From assembly GCA_015179025.1 (NCBI GenBank), contig WHUX01000193.1:1-64000 (forward strand): a DNA stretch of 64,000 nucleotides, written 5' to 3'. Positions 20,690-33,100 of the stretch are shown here, piece after piece; the first letter of the stretch is position 1; each line of letters opens with the position of its first letter. The stretch comes from Terfezia claveryi. Lineage: Eukaryota; Ascomycota; Pezizomycetes; Pezizales; Pezizaceae. The position numbers and the translations under genes are program-made. Under the pieces are notes generated by a model, which made no database searches, was not told the origin of the DNA, and saw only the letters and a list, made by a program, of their open reading frames with translations.

Positions 20690-22680
20690 AGACTAGATTG
20701 GTTAGCTTAGTTTTAGGTCCGAAACGGGAAAGGGAGGAATGGTCCCGAGGTTATACCTCTCGTTTTTGTTCTTCTCTACGCTTAATAGTTTCATCATCAT
20801 ACAATACACTTTTTCAGATTTTCCTCACAACAGAACGTGAGTTGAATTTTCTGAATGTGATTGTCTGTCCTCATCAACCAAGAGTTGAATTTTCTGAGTG
20901 TGATTGTCTGTCCTCATCAACAAAGAGCGATCCTCTTTGTTCTATATCGGGTCTCGTCATCTGTTTGTACTCTGAATTCACAGTGGTCATCTTTATTCTC
21001 CTTCAGCACCCATCCCGTGTTTCGAAGTTGATCAGTCTTTTCCGTTTTGAGGTTGAGTGGATTCCAGGGATGAAAATGATAGCTGATACCCTTTCTCGCG
21101 TGGTTGTGGTTGAGGACGGAGAGGTGGCTTTAGATACTAAGGCAACAATGAGCCAGTTGGTGTTTGGCCCAAATCTCATGCCTAGCACCGAGCCTAAGTC
21201 AGTCTTATTTACCTGGTGTATGTCGACATTCCCGGCTGAGGTTGGCGAGCTTCAAGGTGCTGGACGAGGTGGTGTCTCGCTTGCCGAAACGAGAGGTGGA
21301 ATCAGCCCGACATTCCTCTGACTACTCATACCTTGCATAATCCAGCATATTCGGCTAAGGAGGGCTAAGCTTAGTGCTTTGCCCCATTGCGTAATTCTCG
21401 AGACTGGATTTGTGCCTTCCGATGCGACGATTGCTAGGTGGGTTAGGTGGTTAGGAAAGAAAATGCAGGGACGAAGGTGTGGTTTGGAAATTGGACGAAG
21501 GTGCTGGAATCCCTCGCGGTGTTCTACCCGATACAGGAACTGCATGATGGGTTCGGCCATCGTGGGTTAGCTTCAGTTTACAACAACTTCAAGCTCAGAT
21601 ACTGGGTCTCTTGGGCCTCTAAAGACATTAAGCAATATATTGAGGGTTGTGCCAGTTGCCAGCGGCTGTCAGCCCCGAATAGGTTTGAAGTACCTGGATA
21701 TCAAGTAAACCCTTCAGATGTGTTGAGCCATTGGTCGATTGATTGTGCTGGGCGTTTCCCCGGACCCGGTAACTGGGGATATCTATGTTATCCTGGCCGT
21801 TGAGTGGCTATCTAGATGGCCTGAGGCTAAGTCCTCTAAGAAGATTGCTGCACCAGCTATTGCTGACATTATCTACCACAGCATTTGCTGCAGATACGGT
21901 ATTCCGGAGTCACTGCGTACTGACCACGGCTCCAGCTTCGATAATGAGGTTGTGGAAAAACCTGACGGAGATCTTAAAGATAACCACCACCAGTCAAACC
22001 CCTACTACCCCCAATCTAATGGTCTAGTTGAACGGTTAGTCCAGACCTTCAAAAACTCGCTCAAAAGAACAATCATGGACCAGATACTTGGGACGGAAGG
22101 GTTGGATGATGAGCCTGCTCCAAATTGGGCTCACTTTGTGGATTCTGTGCTCTATGCATATCGGTGTACACCCCATTCGGCTACCCGGCTATGTTGTTGT
22201 TGGGTAGGGAGTTAAAGCTTCCCAGGAATAAGACGATCCCCTTACTAGCAAGCCTGTTATCGTTGGATTACAAGGAAGGGGTGCTTAATTGCTTGAAGTT
22301 TCTTACGGAGGTTATTCCGACCTTGCGGAATCGCCCACCCCCTAAGGACGCCGTCGGGCCTAAGGGAGCTTACCAAGCCAACGATAGGGTCTGGATTCGT
22401 GACTCTAAGTATGATGTTGGTTTTCCCCCGGTGTTTGGCCCTAGATGGAAGGGCCCGTACATCGTGAAGGAGAGGTTGGACAAGAATTTGTACAGGATTC
22501 GTACAGACCCGGTGATATCCGGAAAGCGTTCTACCACGTTACAGTATCCGATCAACGGTATGAGGTTGAAGAAGGTTAGAGAGCAGGAGTTAGGGCAGTC
22601 GTGGAAAAGGCTGGGCTTATGACAGCTAAGGAGGTCGTCGAAACTCCTATTTCCTTCGTTTCTGTGTTTAACGGGATGTT
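20690..22680 (+). pseudogene. Ty3/gypsy pol relic of a second lineage (RNase H end and integrase)
   Basis: On the plus strand, an RNase H C-terminal motif (WIPGMKMIADTLSR near 21060) is followed by the integrase zinc finger (H..GHRG, then CASCQ near 21645). The DDE core comes next in a shifted frame (YVILAVEWLSRWPEAK, then RTDHGSSF, then NGLVERLVQTFK near 22020), with a C-terminal GRELKLP and FGPRWKGPYIV module to a stop at 22622. At least three frameshifts break it. It has no chromodomain, and its GLVERL motif differs from the chromovirus's DGQSERM, so it is a separate lineage. Reverse transcriptase, protease and gag are missing. Upstream, 20640-20720 holds TTAGCTTAG repeats of unknown origin. 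Confidence 0.75.
20839..20924. repeat. Tandem duplication, 43-bp unit
   Basis: Two near-identical copies beginning GAGTTGAATTTTCTGA within the start of the Ty3 relic. They differ at one or two bases. Confidence 0.85.
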
Positions 22681-23290
22681 CTGAGGTTTCATATGTTGTT
22701 TCGTATGTTATTTCATGTTTGTTTTAGATGTCTAGGAGATCACGAGTTGCTGTTACTGGGTCGAGCCTTAGATGTCTCAACTGTTATTTGTAAGGTGCTG
22801 TTCAGTAGAGTGCCGGGCTCATAACCTGTAGCGTATTACGAGGTTATGAGGTGATACTAGAGAGACAATTCGTGCTTATTGCTAACTGCGGAGCTCTCTA
22901 GATATCGCTATAGGCTTGTATGCTATCGTTCTAGTGCTCTATCTAACCAAAGAAACATTTGCTAGAATGAATGCCCAGTCACCTGTTAGTCGCTAGCAAA
23001 TCTTTAACTTTTCGCTTTGTTCAAGCTATTTGCTGTTTTCAGTATTACACGCAATCACTCTGCTCATGGTTTAGAACACTCACTGCATGCAGTTTTCATG
23101 TTGTTCTTCATACTAAGCTTACTTTCTTTGTTAAGCTCGATCTCTACCTCGTATCTAGAGGGATAACTGAATAAGATCAATTACCTCGGAATATCTTCGC
23201 TCTACTGCTCACTGACACTGCTTCACATAGTTTCGCTCATTTCCACCTTGTTCAATCTAACCTAGGCACCTCGCACAACATTGACATGAG
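22681..23290 (+). other. Possible 3' LTR region of the second-lineage Ty3 relic
   Basis: This non-coding stretch follows the pol stop. It has a palindrome around ATAACCT..AGGTTAT (about 22820-22850) and ends near CGCACAACA at 23280. I could not define an LTR start, a polypurine tract or a second LTR copy. Confidence 0.25.
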
Positions 23291-25086
23291 CGCGTTATTT
23301 TGTTGAGGATATAGTTGATGAAGTTGAGAGGTTTAGATGTAATTATCAATATGTTCCTCCCTGTAGCTCAAATAGGGTTACTCAGCGCAATATTGCGCAC
23401 AATTCGGCGTATGAGTTGGTTTCGAAGGTTGGGAGATTATGCAGGTACCGGGACCCTGTGTTTCTATGCAAAAAGGGATCCGGAGGGTAATGCGGAGATA
23501 GAATAGATCTGCCCAGTGCGTTGAGTTGGAGCAGAAGCCCACATGTAATACTAACGACAAGACCGAAGATACATTCTCCCTGTCATGCAAGTCACCTGCC
23601 GGTCTCTGTAGTGCTGAGTGCCTGTACGATGGATGAGTTCCGCCTCCTGAATTTTCTTTGCCATCTTTCTCATTTCCCCTCATTATCTATATGTTTGTAT
23701 ATCGTTACCAAGTCGTGAATGTGGGTGGTGTTATTTAAGCATAAGAGCTTGTACATATCGTAATAGCTATAGATCGTGTACTGGGAAAGCCCACTCTTTT
23801 ACAGGTCTTGCATCGAACAGGCCTGTGAAGGGAGTCATACAGTAAGTCAAGTTATCGACTGTTTTGGGGTTACACTACAATGCTGGTCTGATGAGCTAAC
23901 GTATCTGGAATAGTAAAGAGGGTCAAAACCCCTTTAATTATAAGAATAAAGAGAAAAAAAACTCAGTTACTCGTGTGCATCGAAAGCCTGAGTGGAAGTA
24001 TGTGGGAAGAAGTAGCAACAGTACACAGAAAATGATTCTCAGAGAACTCAAACAGTCTTCAGTATGCTGAACGATCAAAGCAACAATTTTCTCTATTAAA
24101 GCGGTAGGCGGTAAGTAGTTTGTACGTGGCAGGAGTAGTTTAACTAAGTACTCTACATTTACTCTATACATTCCCAACAAAAGGTAGCTTTTGCTGTTTA
24201 CCCTGAACTGAGTTTCCCTCCTTTTCAGTCCAATCAAGCAGACTTTCAGGTAAGGGTTTTCAAATCCATAATTTGCAGTCCTCAAGGCTCCTAAGCACTA
24301 TGGGAAAAATCAAAGTAGATATATTCTGGCACATCCTGGTGTATATGCTTTCCGCGGGCCGCCAGAGCAAGTCGTTACTGCCTTGGAAGTGTGGTTTACC
24401 CTGAAAAGCGCTACAACTCATAAACCATATAAAAATAAAAATTCAGTTTCTAAAAGACCTTCAGGCTAGGGACTTGAATAGGGTGTGAACAACAAGAGGG
24501 AGTTCTTTTCCTACATTTCTCTCAAGCTGAGTGGTTACCCAAATTGCTTGCAACCCACACTGCAAACGGAAGATCCAGACAGAGACCGGGCTGTGGGTGA
24601 AATTCCCAAAGCCGACACGAGGGGTATATAACATACAAGCATCTCGGAATAAAGATCTTATTTACCATTTTTTTTTTCCTCTCATATACACTAACTACTG
24701 TACTGATATGTAGTCTTTGAGACTGTAACGAGAAAATTTCTTATCCCTCTTTGACCAGCAAAACTCCTTCTAATTTCCAATACAACCGTACCATTAATGC
24801 CTCCTAGAAAGCGAATAAAGCCCACTCGACCAAGGAAAAAAAAATATCTATCCCAATTCAGTCCCTCGTACGCCAGATATGTAGTAGTTCCTCAAGCCAT
24901 ACACCACATGCCCAATATAACAAAGAAATGATCGAAAAAAAAAAAAAAAAAAAAAAAAGAAGCCCAAACTAGAAAAACAAAAGACCAAAAAATACATGAC
25001 ATAAATTGTTCAGAAGCCGAATGCGCGGGGTGGATATACACTTCCGTGCTTGGATATATACAGTCGTAAATGATGGGGTCAACGAC
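23291..25086. other. Non-coding stretch with a 24-base poly-A run
   Basis: No frame looked convincingly coding. 24935-24958 is 24 consecutive A. No tRNA-like head or flanking duplication was seen near it, so I do not call a retroposon. A second poly-T run lies at about 24668-24678. Confidence 0.45.
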
Positions 25087-25087
25087 A

Positions 25088-27133
25088 CTATAACAGAATT
25101 GGATGCTTATGATAATCCATCTCTATCCCCGGCGTAAGCGGACCCTTCTCCACCCCGGAATTCGAAATCGAGCTCGCTCTGCTCGCGCCCAGGGCTCCCG
25201 CCACTCCTCCTAATTCCTCTTCACTTTCAGCAGTTACTGATATTTGGCGAGCATATGGTCTCTGTATCCCAGCACTCACAGGAAACTTATCTGCATTGCC
25301 ACGTCTGGCTTGGACTGTCTTTCGATTCGCAATGGCATTCAAGAGTGCCCTGGGTGGCGCGCTTGGGAGAACCCCCAGGCTCGGAATATCGGTGATGGTA
25401 TGGCTCGGCCTTCTACTACTAGAATAGGAGGCGGTGTGGTGGTGGGCGTGTGCACCATTATTGCGATTCTGGCGACTGAGATCCATGCCGTAGTTGATGT
25501 GCTGCGATGGGTCTTTGGGGCCGGGGAAGACCTGGTCAGCCCAAACCTGAGTACCGAGGAAGGCGCCCTTGTAATAGCCAGCCTGCTGTGTTCGCATAAC
25601 CTCCGAGGAGGCAAGAGTGACGTTTTGCGTCACGGAGGTAGTTGCCTGGACAACACGCATGGAGTGAGTACTAACTGCGCCGCTGCTGTCGATATGAGGA
25701 CTGCACGGGGCTCTGTGGGGCAGTGTCCGGAAATGGGGGAACAAACCTCGATCGTGTTATCCCCATCCACCGCAGCATCCATCCTAGTTAAGCTCTCGTC
25801 GCTTAGACCCTTAACATGACCTTTGGCCGGCCGGCCTCCCACGGCGTCGCAATTGCTGAATTTCAGATGCGGCGATGCCACTTTCGCCTTCATCGGGTAT
25901 CCTCTCCCCCGCTCATCGCCATCCTCGCACCCATCGACAATCTGAGCACCACCACCCCGTCGCTTATTCTTCCATTCAAAATAAAAGTTGTTCAATATCG
26001 GTGCGTTGGCAACAACACATGAGACCAGTATCTCGATAGAGGCCCATAGTGATCGAGAGTTCTGCATTGTTGCCGAGTCGAGAATGATAGGCATACGACT
26101 GACGGTAACGATGATAACAGCGAAGGAAACCATAAACAAGAGGGAGAGCTGGGCTTTCCTATATATGATTTTTTAAAACGATTAATACACATCATGACTC
26201 AAATACAAACAATCTGGAAGAGCTGAAACCCTACCTCAACAGAGGGAGCCTTGATTTGAAAATTAGTGGCAATGGAAGGATAATGAGAACTATATCAGTG
26301 GCAATATTCAACACACCCATTGTTATGAGCTGTCCAAATGCCTCTGCGCATGGCGCTGCCCCGTTCAGCTGAGATTAGCCTCCTGTCAAATATCCAGAAA
26401 TGTTCTGATACAAAAACAGCCTAGGCTTGTACTCACGTCCTGGCATCCGATCTGCACAGCCAGCGCAATCATCGTCAGCTCAATTGATAACAAAAAAAAT
26501 GAGCTTTATAGTAGGGTTATACGATCTGATATGTAGGGTAGGATAGGAACATACAGTAGAACTTGAATGGGCGACATTCCAGAAAGGTTTCGGGGATGAC
26601 TCCAACGAACGTCACAACTAATCCCACTCCGATGACTCGTATTGCCCTTGCATATTTTGGCTCCGCAGACATCAGCCTGCTCAAAAAGGCCAATATACAA
26701 GCTTTCATGCACCATAGACTACATATAATAAATATTTTTCTGATGAGAATTCGGTTTTCAAATCCAATTCGCCCATGACAACTCCATTCTCGAAAGGCAG
26801 ACGAGGGCCCACTCACAAAGCTGCATATGTGATCCTGGTTGCCAACACCACCTTGCTTCCCAAGATCCGCTCCTCCATCTCCCCCTCGTTCAAGGCTTGC
26901 AGCGTCTCCATAGATAGCGAATTTGTTCCATAAACAATCACTACATGTATCAAGCCTAGCCTCAATAAAAGTGGAAAGACCGAAATGCCCATCCACATGT
27001 CGTCGTGGAAGGACCAATATCTTTCTCCTCGAATGCGCCGACATATTAACCGGATGGCGATGAATGTGAGTGAAAGGAAAGCGCAAATGTATGTGACGAT
27101 GAGAGTCGGCCAATCTCTCTTGGGGGGCAACAT
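25088..27133 (-). CDS. Pth11-like rhodopsin-fold integral membrane protein, six exons
   Basis: This fits the fungal rhodopsin-domain family: seven membrane helices followed by a long cytoplasmic tail, often treated as candidate receptors. Proposed minus-strand exons are 27133-26817, 26718-26555, about 26451-26437, 26368-26235, 26158-25747 and 25645-25088. Introns are GT-AG (GTGAGT, GTATGT, GTGAGT, GTAGGG, GTTTGT). Family marks are visible: a DD near residue 50 after helix 1, LWCMKACILAFLSRL in helix 3, a VVTFVGVIPETFLECRPF segment before the luminal loop, and LITMGVLNIATDIVLIILPLPLI in a late helix (key residues only). Next come a SLLFMVSFAVII helix and a last helix before FYFEWKNKR. The tail (residues ~330 on) is polar, with an ATTSVTQ motif at an exon start. 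The join around the tiny third exon does not resolve cleanly in frame, so the luminal loop near 26437-26555 is uncertain. No CFEM domain is visible. The ligand is unknown. Confidence 0.75.
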
Positions 27134-30100
27134 GTTCGTTCCGCCCCCAAAGAGAAACTACCTGACGAAAGCTCAGAGGTTGTGTGTGATGGGAAATCCT
27201 GGCGGCTTGTCAAAGACGTCTGCAACGATGGATATCAACCCCGCCCTCCACCCTCCTCAATCGTAGTTGTGTGAGATCTAATCCTCGCTATGGTTTCACC
27301 GTTGTATCAATTCTAATGCATTGGTTTTTCCTCCTTACCCAGCGCCTCCCTTTGTAAACCTGCTTTCCCTTTGCTTGAAAACCAGTTTGTGCTCCTCTGG
27401 CATCTACAAAAATTATCACCTCAATTGTAGAAAATGTTGATATCGGTTCAGCTTGCTGCTCAAGCCTACTTAGCCAGCGGTTTAGTGAGACTGTGGAGAT
27501 GCGCGACGGGGGGGACTAGGAGGCTGTAATCGGCGTCACTTCAGTTCGCGGTCGCAATGCTAGGAATGTAAATCGAAAATGCCTTCCAAAAATTAAGAAG
27601 TGCTGGAGAAATTTGGGAATCCCCAGCAGGCTAGCTAGGGCTGATGATATATACTTGATATTAGCAGTGTAATAAATACGCATCTCACAGCCCAAGGCGT
27701 CACTGTGGTCACTGTGCCCCCACTCCCCAACACAAAGAGTATTAAATCATGCCTGACACCTCGTTTGTCCCCACGGTCTAGGCATCGGTGAACATGGTTG
27801 AAATTCACTCTAACCACTCACATATCTGACACCTTAAACCTTAGACGAGCCCCAGTACGAGCCCCAGTTCGGGCGAGATTTATTTCCATTATGATAGACC
27901 GCAAAGTTGTTGTGCTCCAGTTGGTTATTTATATCAAGAGATATCGCAATTCATAGCTGGCCAAGCAGGCATTTGACTCTCTACTAATGCGATGGACAGA
28001 GCCCTGGTCCCTGAATAACCGAGACAATGCTTTTAGACGCAAAGTAAGCTCAGGAACCCACGATAAACAAACTTCCACAACTGATGCAAAACCCACCTAT
28101 AGAAGAGAAACAAATCCTTGGATTTTGGGTTCAACTCCCATCTCGTAGAAATGTTCGAAATCCCTGCCTCAGTACATACAGAAACGGAATCCAGCCGGAT
28201 ACCGTACGCAAACGGCAACTAGCAGCTCGGTAGCTGAAGCCCTGTGCAACGTTGAAATCAAAAATTAATTGGCGATAACCACTCATAAAATCCGACAACC
28301 TCTCGAGAACATGTGAGACCTCATGTTACCCAACTATGCATGTTTCCTTACTTGGTTCCGAGGCGAGAGTTGCTCAAGTGGTTGAATGGTAAAGTAAATA
28401 TGGAGGTAATTGTGACGGTAACATCTTCGATCGCCAATAGAGGCTGCAGTTGGCGGGAAATCACAGGCAAAGATTATAGGCGCGTAGGTGATTGCTATGT
28501 CGGTTTTTATTTTTTTATTATCATAAAATGTGAATATTTAATTCCCATGTGTCGTCAATAATAATGGTTCCAACGTGTGCTGTATTTGCGAATCATGTGC
28601 AAGGATATACGGGATGGATTTCCCGCTTGCTTTGGTTGTTGATGTATCTATGCACCCCGCGAAGAACATCTTCCCAGGTGCTCATGTCAGGGCTCCTGAT
28701 ACTTCTCTTTCATCCTATTGTGGGGCATCCTCAAGCTCCTCTGATGACACCTTCAATAGCAAACGTTCGTTAATGTGCTCATAGACAATACATACAACCT
28801 CACTAACCTCAAAGTACAGTAGCCTTGCTAAAATTGTGAAACCATACCCGATATCCGAATATTGCTCAGGCTGTGCGCAAAATCTAATGAACAAGACCCC
28901 CCTGTCTTTCCACCGGAGTAACGAGAATTGTAAGGAGAGACAAAAGGCGATTCCCATCTCAAATCCATTTCATGATTCACTGCTACCGCACCTCATGAGC
29001 TAGCCATCGCCATTTGTTTCTCCTTTTCTTTTCTTATGGCACTAGATTCATTGCTGCGGATTCGCAGATACCTCCCTGGAGCTTCGAAAATTGTTCTACT
29101 ATACTACTATATACGAGCGTCAGGTACCGGGGGCTATTTGACCGAACATAGTCCGCGGTTCATTATATGCTATTCCGGAAACACGCGACAGGAAATATTC
29201 ACGTACCTTGTTGTATGTTGGTTTTCTGCATGTTCGCAATACGAGACGTGGCCAACGGGGTCCGGGGAGGGGGTGTCGTACAGGATTCAATTCGGATGGG
29301 AAACTTCCTAAGTCTCTTGCTTTATCCAGTTGGAAACTGTCTTGACCATGATGAAGTTCCAGAAAAATCTGTTTCAATTGCAAGGCAAGAAAATCCAGAG
29401 AGTCTTTCAATCGGATGGCTTGGAACCATCCTTGACAAAAGCTTTGATTACCGCGCAGATATAGCGTGGCTAAGCCGGGCCATCATGAAACTGAGTAAGC
29501 CTTTATCGGCCGTCGCTATCCTCAAACTCCATTGGTGGTGGAAACGTACCCCAATCCGAAGTAAACGCATACGAGGGTTTATTTTACAGAATAATAATTT
29601 GGTTTCTCGGCAATGGCGTACGCTAGTACTGTACCTAGTAGTTTACATACGTACGTTGTACAACTATCTACACTCATTCCCCGATTTCCCGTGTATGCAT
29701 CGTGAAAGCACGTATATTAACTCTCATGAATCCAAGTCTACGTAATATAGATGTGACCCCAGCGAATAAACAATGAACAGTTACATCCCGATTTTTACAT
29801 TCCCGATGGTCTTCGTGCCAACCCCGAGCGTTAGCGCTAATGGAGTCGGAGCACGAATGCAACACCCGCATCGTGAGCTGCTGAGTCAGGTATAGAAAAC
29901 TCGGAGAATTTCATTGCATAGCAGCCAGTCAATTTTCAGTCCCAATGCGGGGGAATGTTCTATCGTCTGCACCATAATTAATTCCAGGCCCAGCCATAGA
30001 GAGGTCTAGGAACCACAACATCCCTCCGGCTCGATTGGTTATCCTTGGACTGTTCTCGTGACCAGGCACTGGACCAGCAAAATAGATTGACTTCCGAATA

Positions 30101-33100
30101 TTCTTATTTATATGTACTGTACATGCAGGGCATATACCTGTATATTTACTCTACTCTACATATATAGGGCCTAATAACTTCGGAACCACACATGCCGTCG
30201 TGACACGACTACGCAGGGTCGTGCGGGTTCCTCAGATCGCAATTGTTGGGATCTTACCCATATTTTTCATATCGAAGTCATTAGTATCGTATTCCAATTT
30301 GTCAAATGATTACTGTCGCATAGCTAAGTATTTCATACAAGTTTTTCGCACTTTTCAAAGCTGTGACCAAGTATTCAAGGTTCTTGGGACCAAATATCTA
30401 GGTGAATTGTGCCGAGACTAGTGCCCTCGACGATGGAACTACCAAAGACAGTAAGGAAATGATGATGACGGTGCAACACCGGGGTTTCCCCGTGTTAAGC
30501 GCTAGATAGTAGTCGCTGAGTCCATCACTGAAACTAATCCCGAATGGCCTTGGTAGTGGAGGATTGAAAAGGTCCTCGCAGAAATGGCTAGTAGTTATGT
30601 ACACTTTATGCTTTAGACACTGGGTGGCATCCTATGTGCATAAAACGTTTCAACATGTCTAAGTACTTTTCCAGTCCGGGTGAGTTCGATTCTTCATCTG
30701 GAACCCACCAGACCGCATCTGAAAATTTGAAATTTGCCGTCAAGAACCAGACTATCGTTAGATCTTCAGCCTTATCTGAACGATATCTGATCCGTAGCCT
30801 TTCTATGAGCAATGTATCATATACAATCTAAGGACAGCTCTATGTCCTCAATAATTTAGTTGCCAATTGGTAGGCTCGCCCATGATATCCTTCAATGAAA
30901 CACGTCATATTATAGTCTGCCGTATCAGGTCAATAGGCTGGATTTCTAGGGTACAGTATTTCTGCCAATTTAATGACATGCAGAAAACGGCCCAAACCTA
31001 GTTAAATATTGTAAGACTCTTGTATATTATTTGCATTCTTTCCAGCCGAAGAATGATATTGGGGATTGCAGCGAGATAAGGCTGCTAATTTAATTCCGCA
31101 CGTACATATTGATTATATGGGTACCATCTCGGGTTGGACAGAAGCTTGCTGAGATAGATAGTCTTTGCGTTAGGGTAATACCTTAAGCTTAATTGTTCCT
31201 GAAGCCTGGCATAAACACTTAGAGCTTTCGCTTCCACATCTGGAGAAATAGGACATACAGAACGGATATTGACGGACAGTGATCTACCATTTAATTTCCG
31301 CCGAAGTAGAGGTGATAAGAATAGCTGATATGCTTCTTGGCATATCACACCACAAAGCAATCTTCATTGTCACAATCTGTAGTCCTCATTTTAATCATCG
31401 CTGTGATCACTCATATGTCAGTATCACCCACATCATGTTTGTGAAGGTATTAGTTTAGGTAATAATAAGAAATAAAGATATTGTGGATTACTGACCGGTG
31501 ACCATATTTCGCCATATCCTGTTCAGCATTGCCTCAGGCCAGGCCCATCGCTGTCAGCATTGCTGTATTGATGCATTGATGCATTGGAAATGTTTTGTTT
31601 ACACTGTCAAAATATTGCCAAACATGTTGTATAATCTAGCAGAAACTCTTTCCTTTTTTTTCTCCTAGCTTGTAGGCCGCTTTCCAAAGAAGAATAAGAG
31701 CTCATCTGGCTTCCTCTTTCGACCCTGAAGGTTTCTCCAATCTTCTCCACATGGCCCATTTACAAACGCGACAATTTGCTTTTGAATTCTCTTACGTTGG
31801 TGCTAAGTTTTTTGGAGCGACTTGTTTTACATTCAATGATAATCTAACGGTTATCTTACTCGGAATTTTGAAGTTGTCTGTATTGAGCTCTATTGTGATG
31901 CCGCTACATATTGCCATCCAGATTCTCTAGCACCAGGCAACGAGATTTTTGCTATAAAGTAGCTTGTGTATCTGAATTCACTTGAGGTACCGGTTTGGGG
32001 GGAAGCCGTGGAGGAAGTCGCAGATTCTTTCTGTTTCACGTTATATTGTGACGAGTCTCTATGTTCTGGATATTTTATATATGGTGCTTTGCAGTGATTT
32101 GACATTTCCTCCGTGCTCAACTCAATGGAACTAATCCTACTGTGGTAGTCACTTCCTAATATAGACAATACTATACCCTCTTTCCTTCCTTGCCAATCAG
32201 CTGGCCTATGGTACATTTAATCTTTATTTGTACGATAGCAGTACCATAGTACGTACATTTAAATGCCTAGGCCTTTTGCGTATAGTGTGCCTTTTCCATA
32301 TGCTGGAAATTTAATGGCCTAGGTCTTTGCCTATAGTGTCCATACGGTACACTTTGAATGGCAGTACTTTGCACTGCTATCCTAATGTGCAGACATTATG
32401 CTAAACAGGACCCATAACCACTTCTTGCATTCTCTAGCTTGCTTTCAACTTCTGATGCACTGATAAAGTATCATCAACACTTTGTTTCATTGGCTTCCAA
32501 TCAAATGTAAAATATCAGAGCATAAACTCAGAAACACAAACTAACAGAAGCCATGTCACCTGTCGCTTAGCGTTATATGGATGTAGTGAAGGTGCGAATT
32601 ACAATTGCCAACTTTAAACGATTGAAGAAATATGGGACAATACTAGGGACCTAGTCATGGAGAGCATTCTACTCCCTGGGTATTTCTTTACTCATCATCA
32701 TTGGATCATACATAAGCATATTGCTATTCTCCTCACTGTGGCTACATATCCTAGATCCAATGATGGTGGTGATGATGGTGACAGAATGCTGCTCAAGTAC
32801 ATGCTACTTAGATGCTCTTTTTTTGGGGGGAGGGGGTTAAATCAGTACTCGTAATATTTATACTTCTAGCATATGGCAAGAGAACGCATATGCTACTTAG
32901 ATGCCCCCATACTGAGGGCGAGGTTCCGAGGCCAGCTTGTTGATGATCTGAACTATGTTCAAAAGATGGATAGAAGACAAAATAAATTTAAAGCTCAACT
33001 GGGCTCCCCGTAGCTCCTGATCCGGCAGTGCCCTATACGTTCCAGGCTATGTAGATAAATGATAGTAATATGGGTAATGCAAGTGCAAGTATCAATATGC

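Noticed and set aside
24935..24958. A-tail of a retroposon
   Set aside because: No RNA polymerase III boxes, no coding relic upstream and no flanking duplication could be found.
28125..28140. A second SINE, suggested by a GGTTCAACTCCC B-box-like site
   Set aside because: There is no A box at the right spacing, no A tail and no duplication.
29167..29745. 192-codon plus-strand open frame as a gene
   Set aside because: No motif, start context or splice support. An opposite-strand frame is equally open, and composition matches the surrounding AT-rich DNA.
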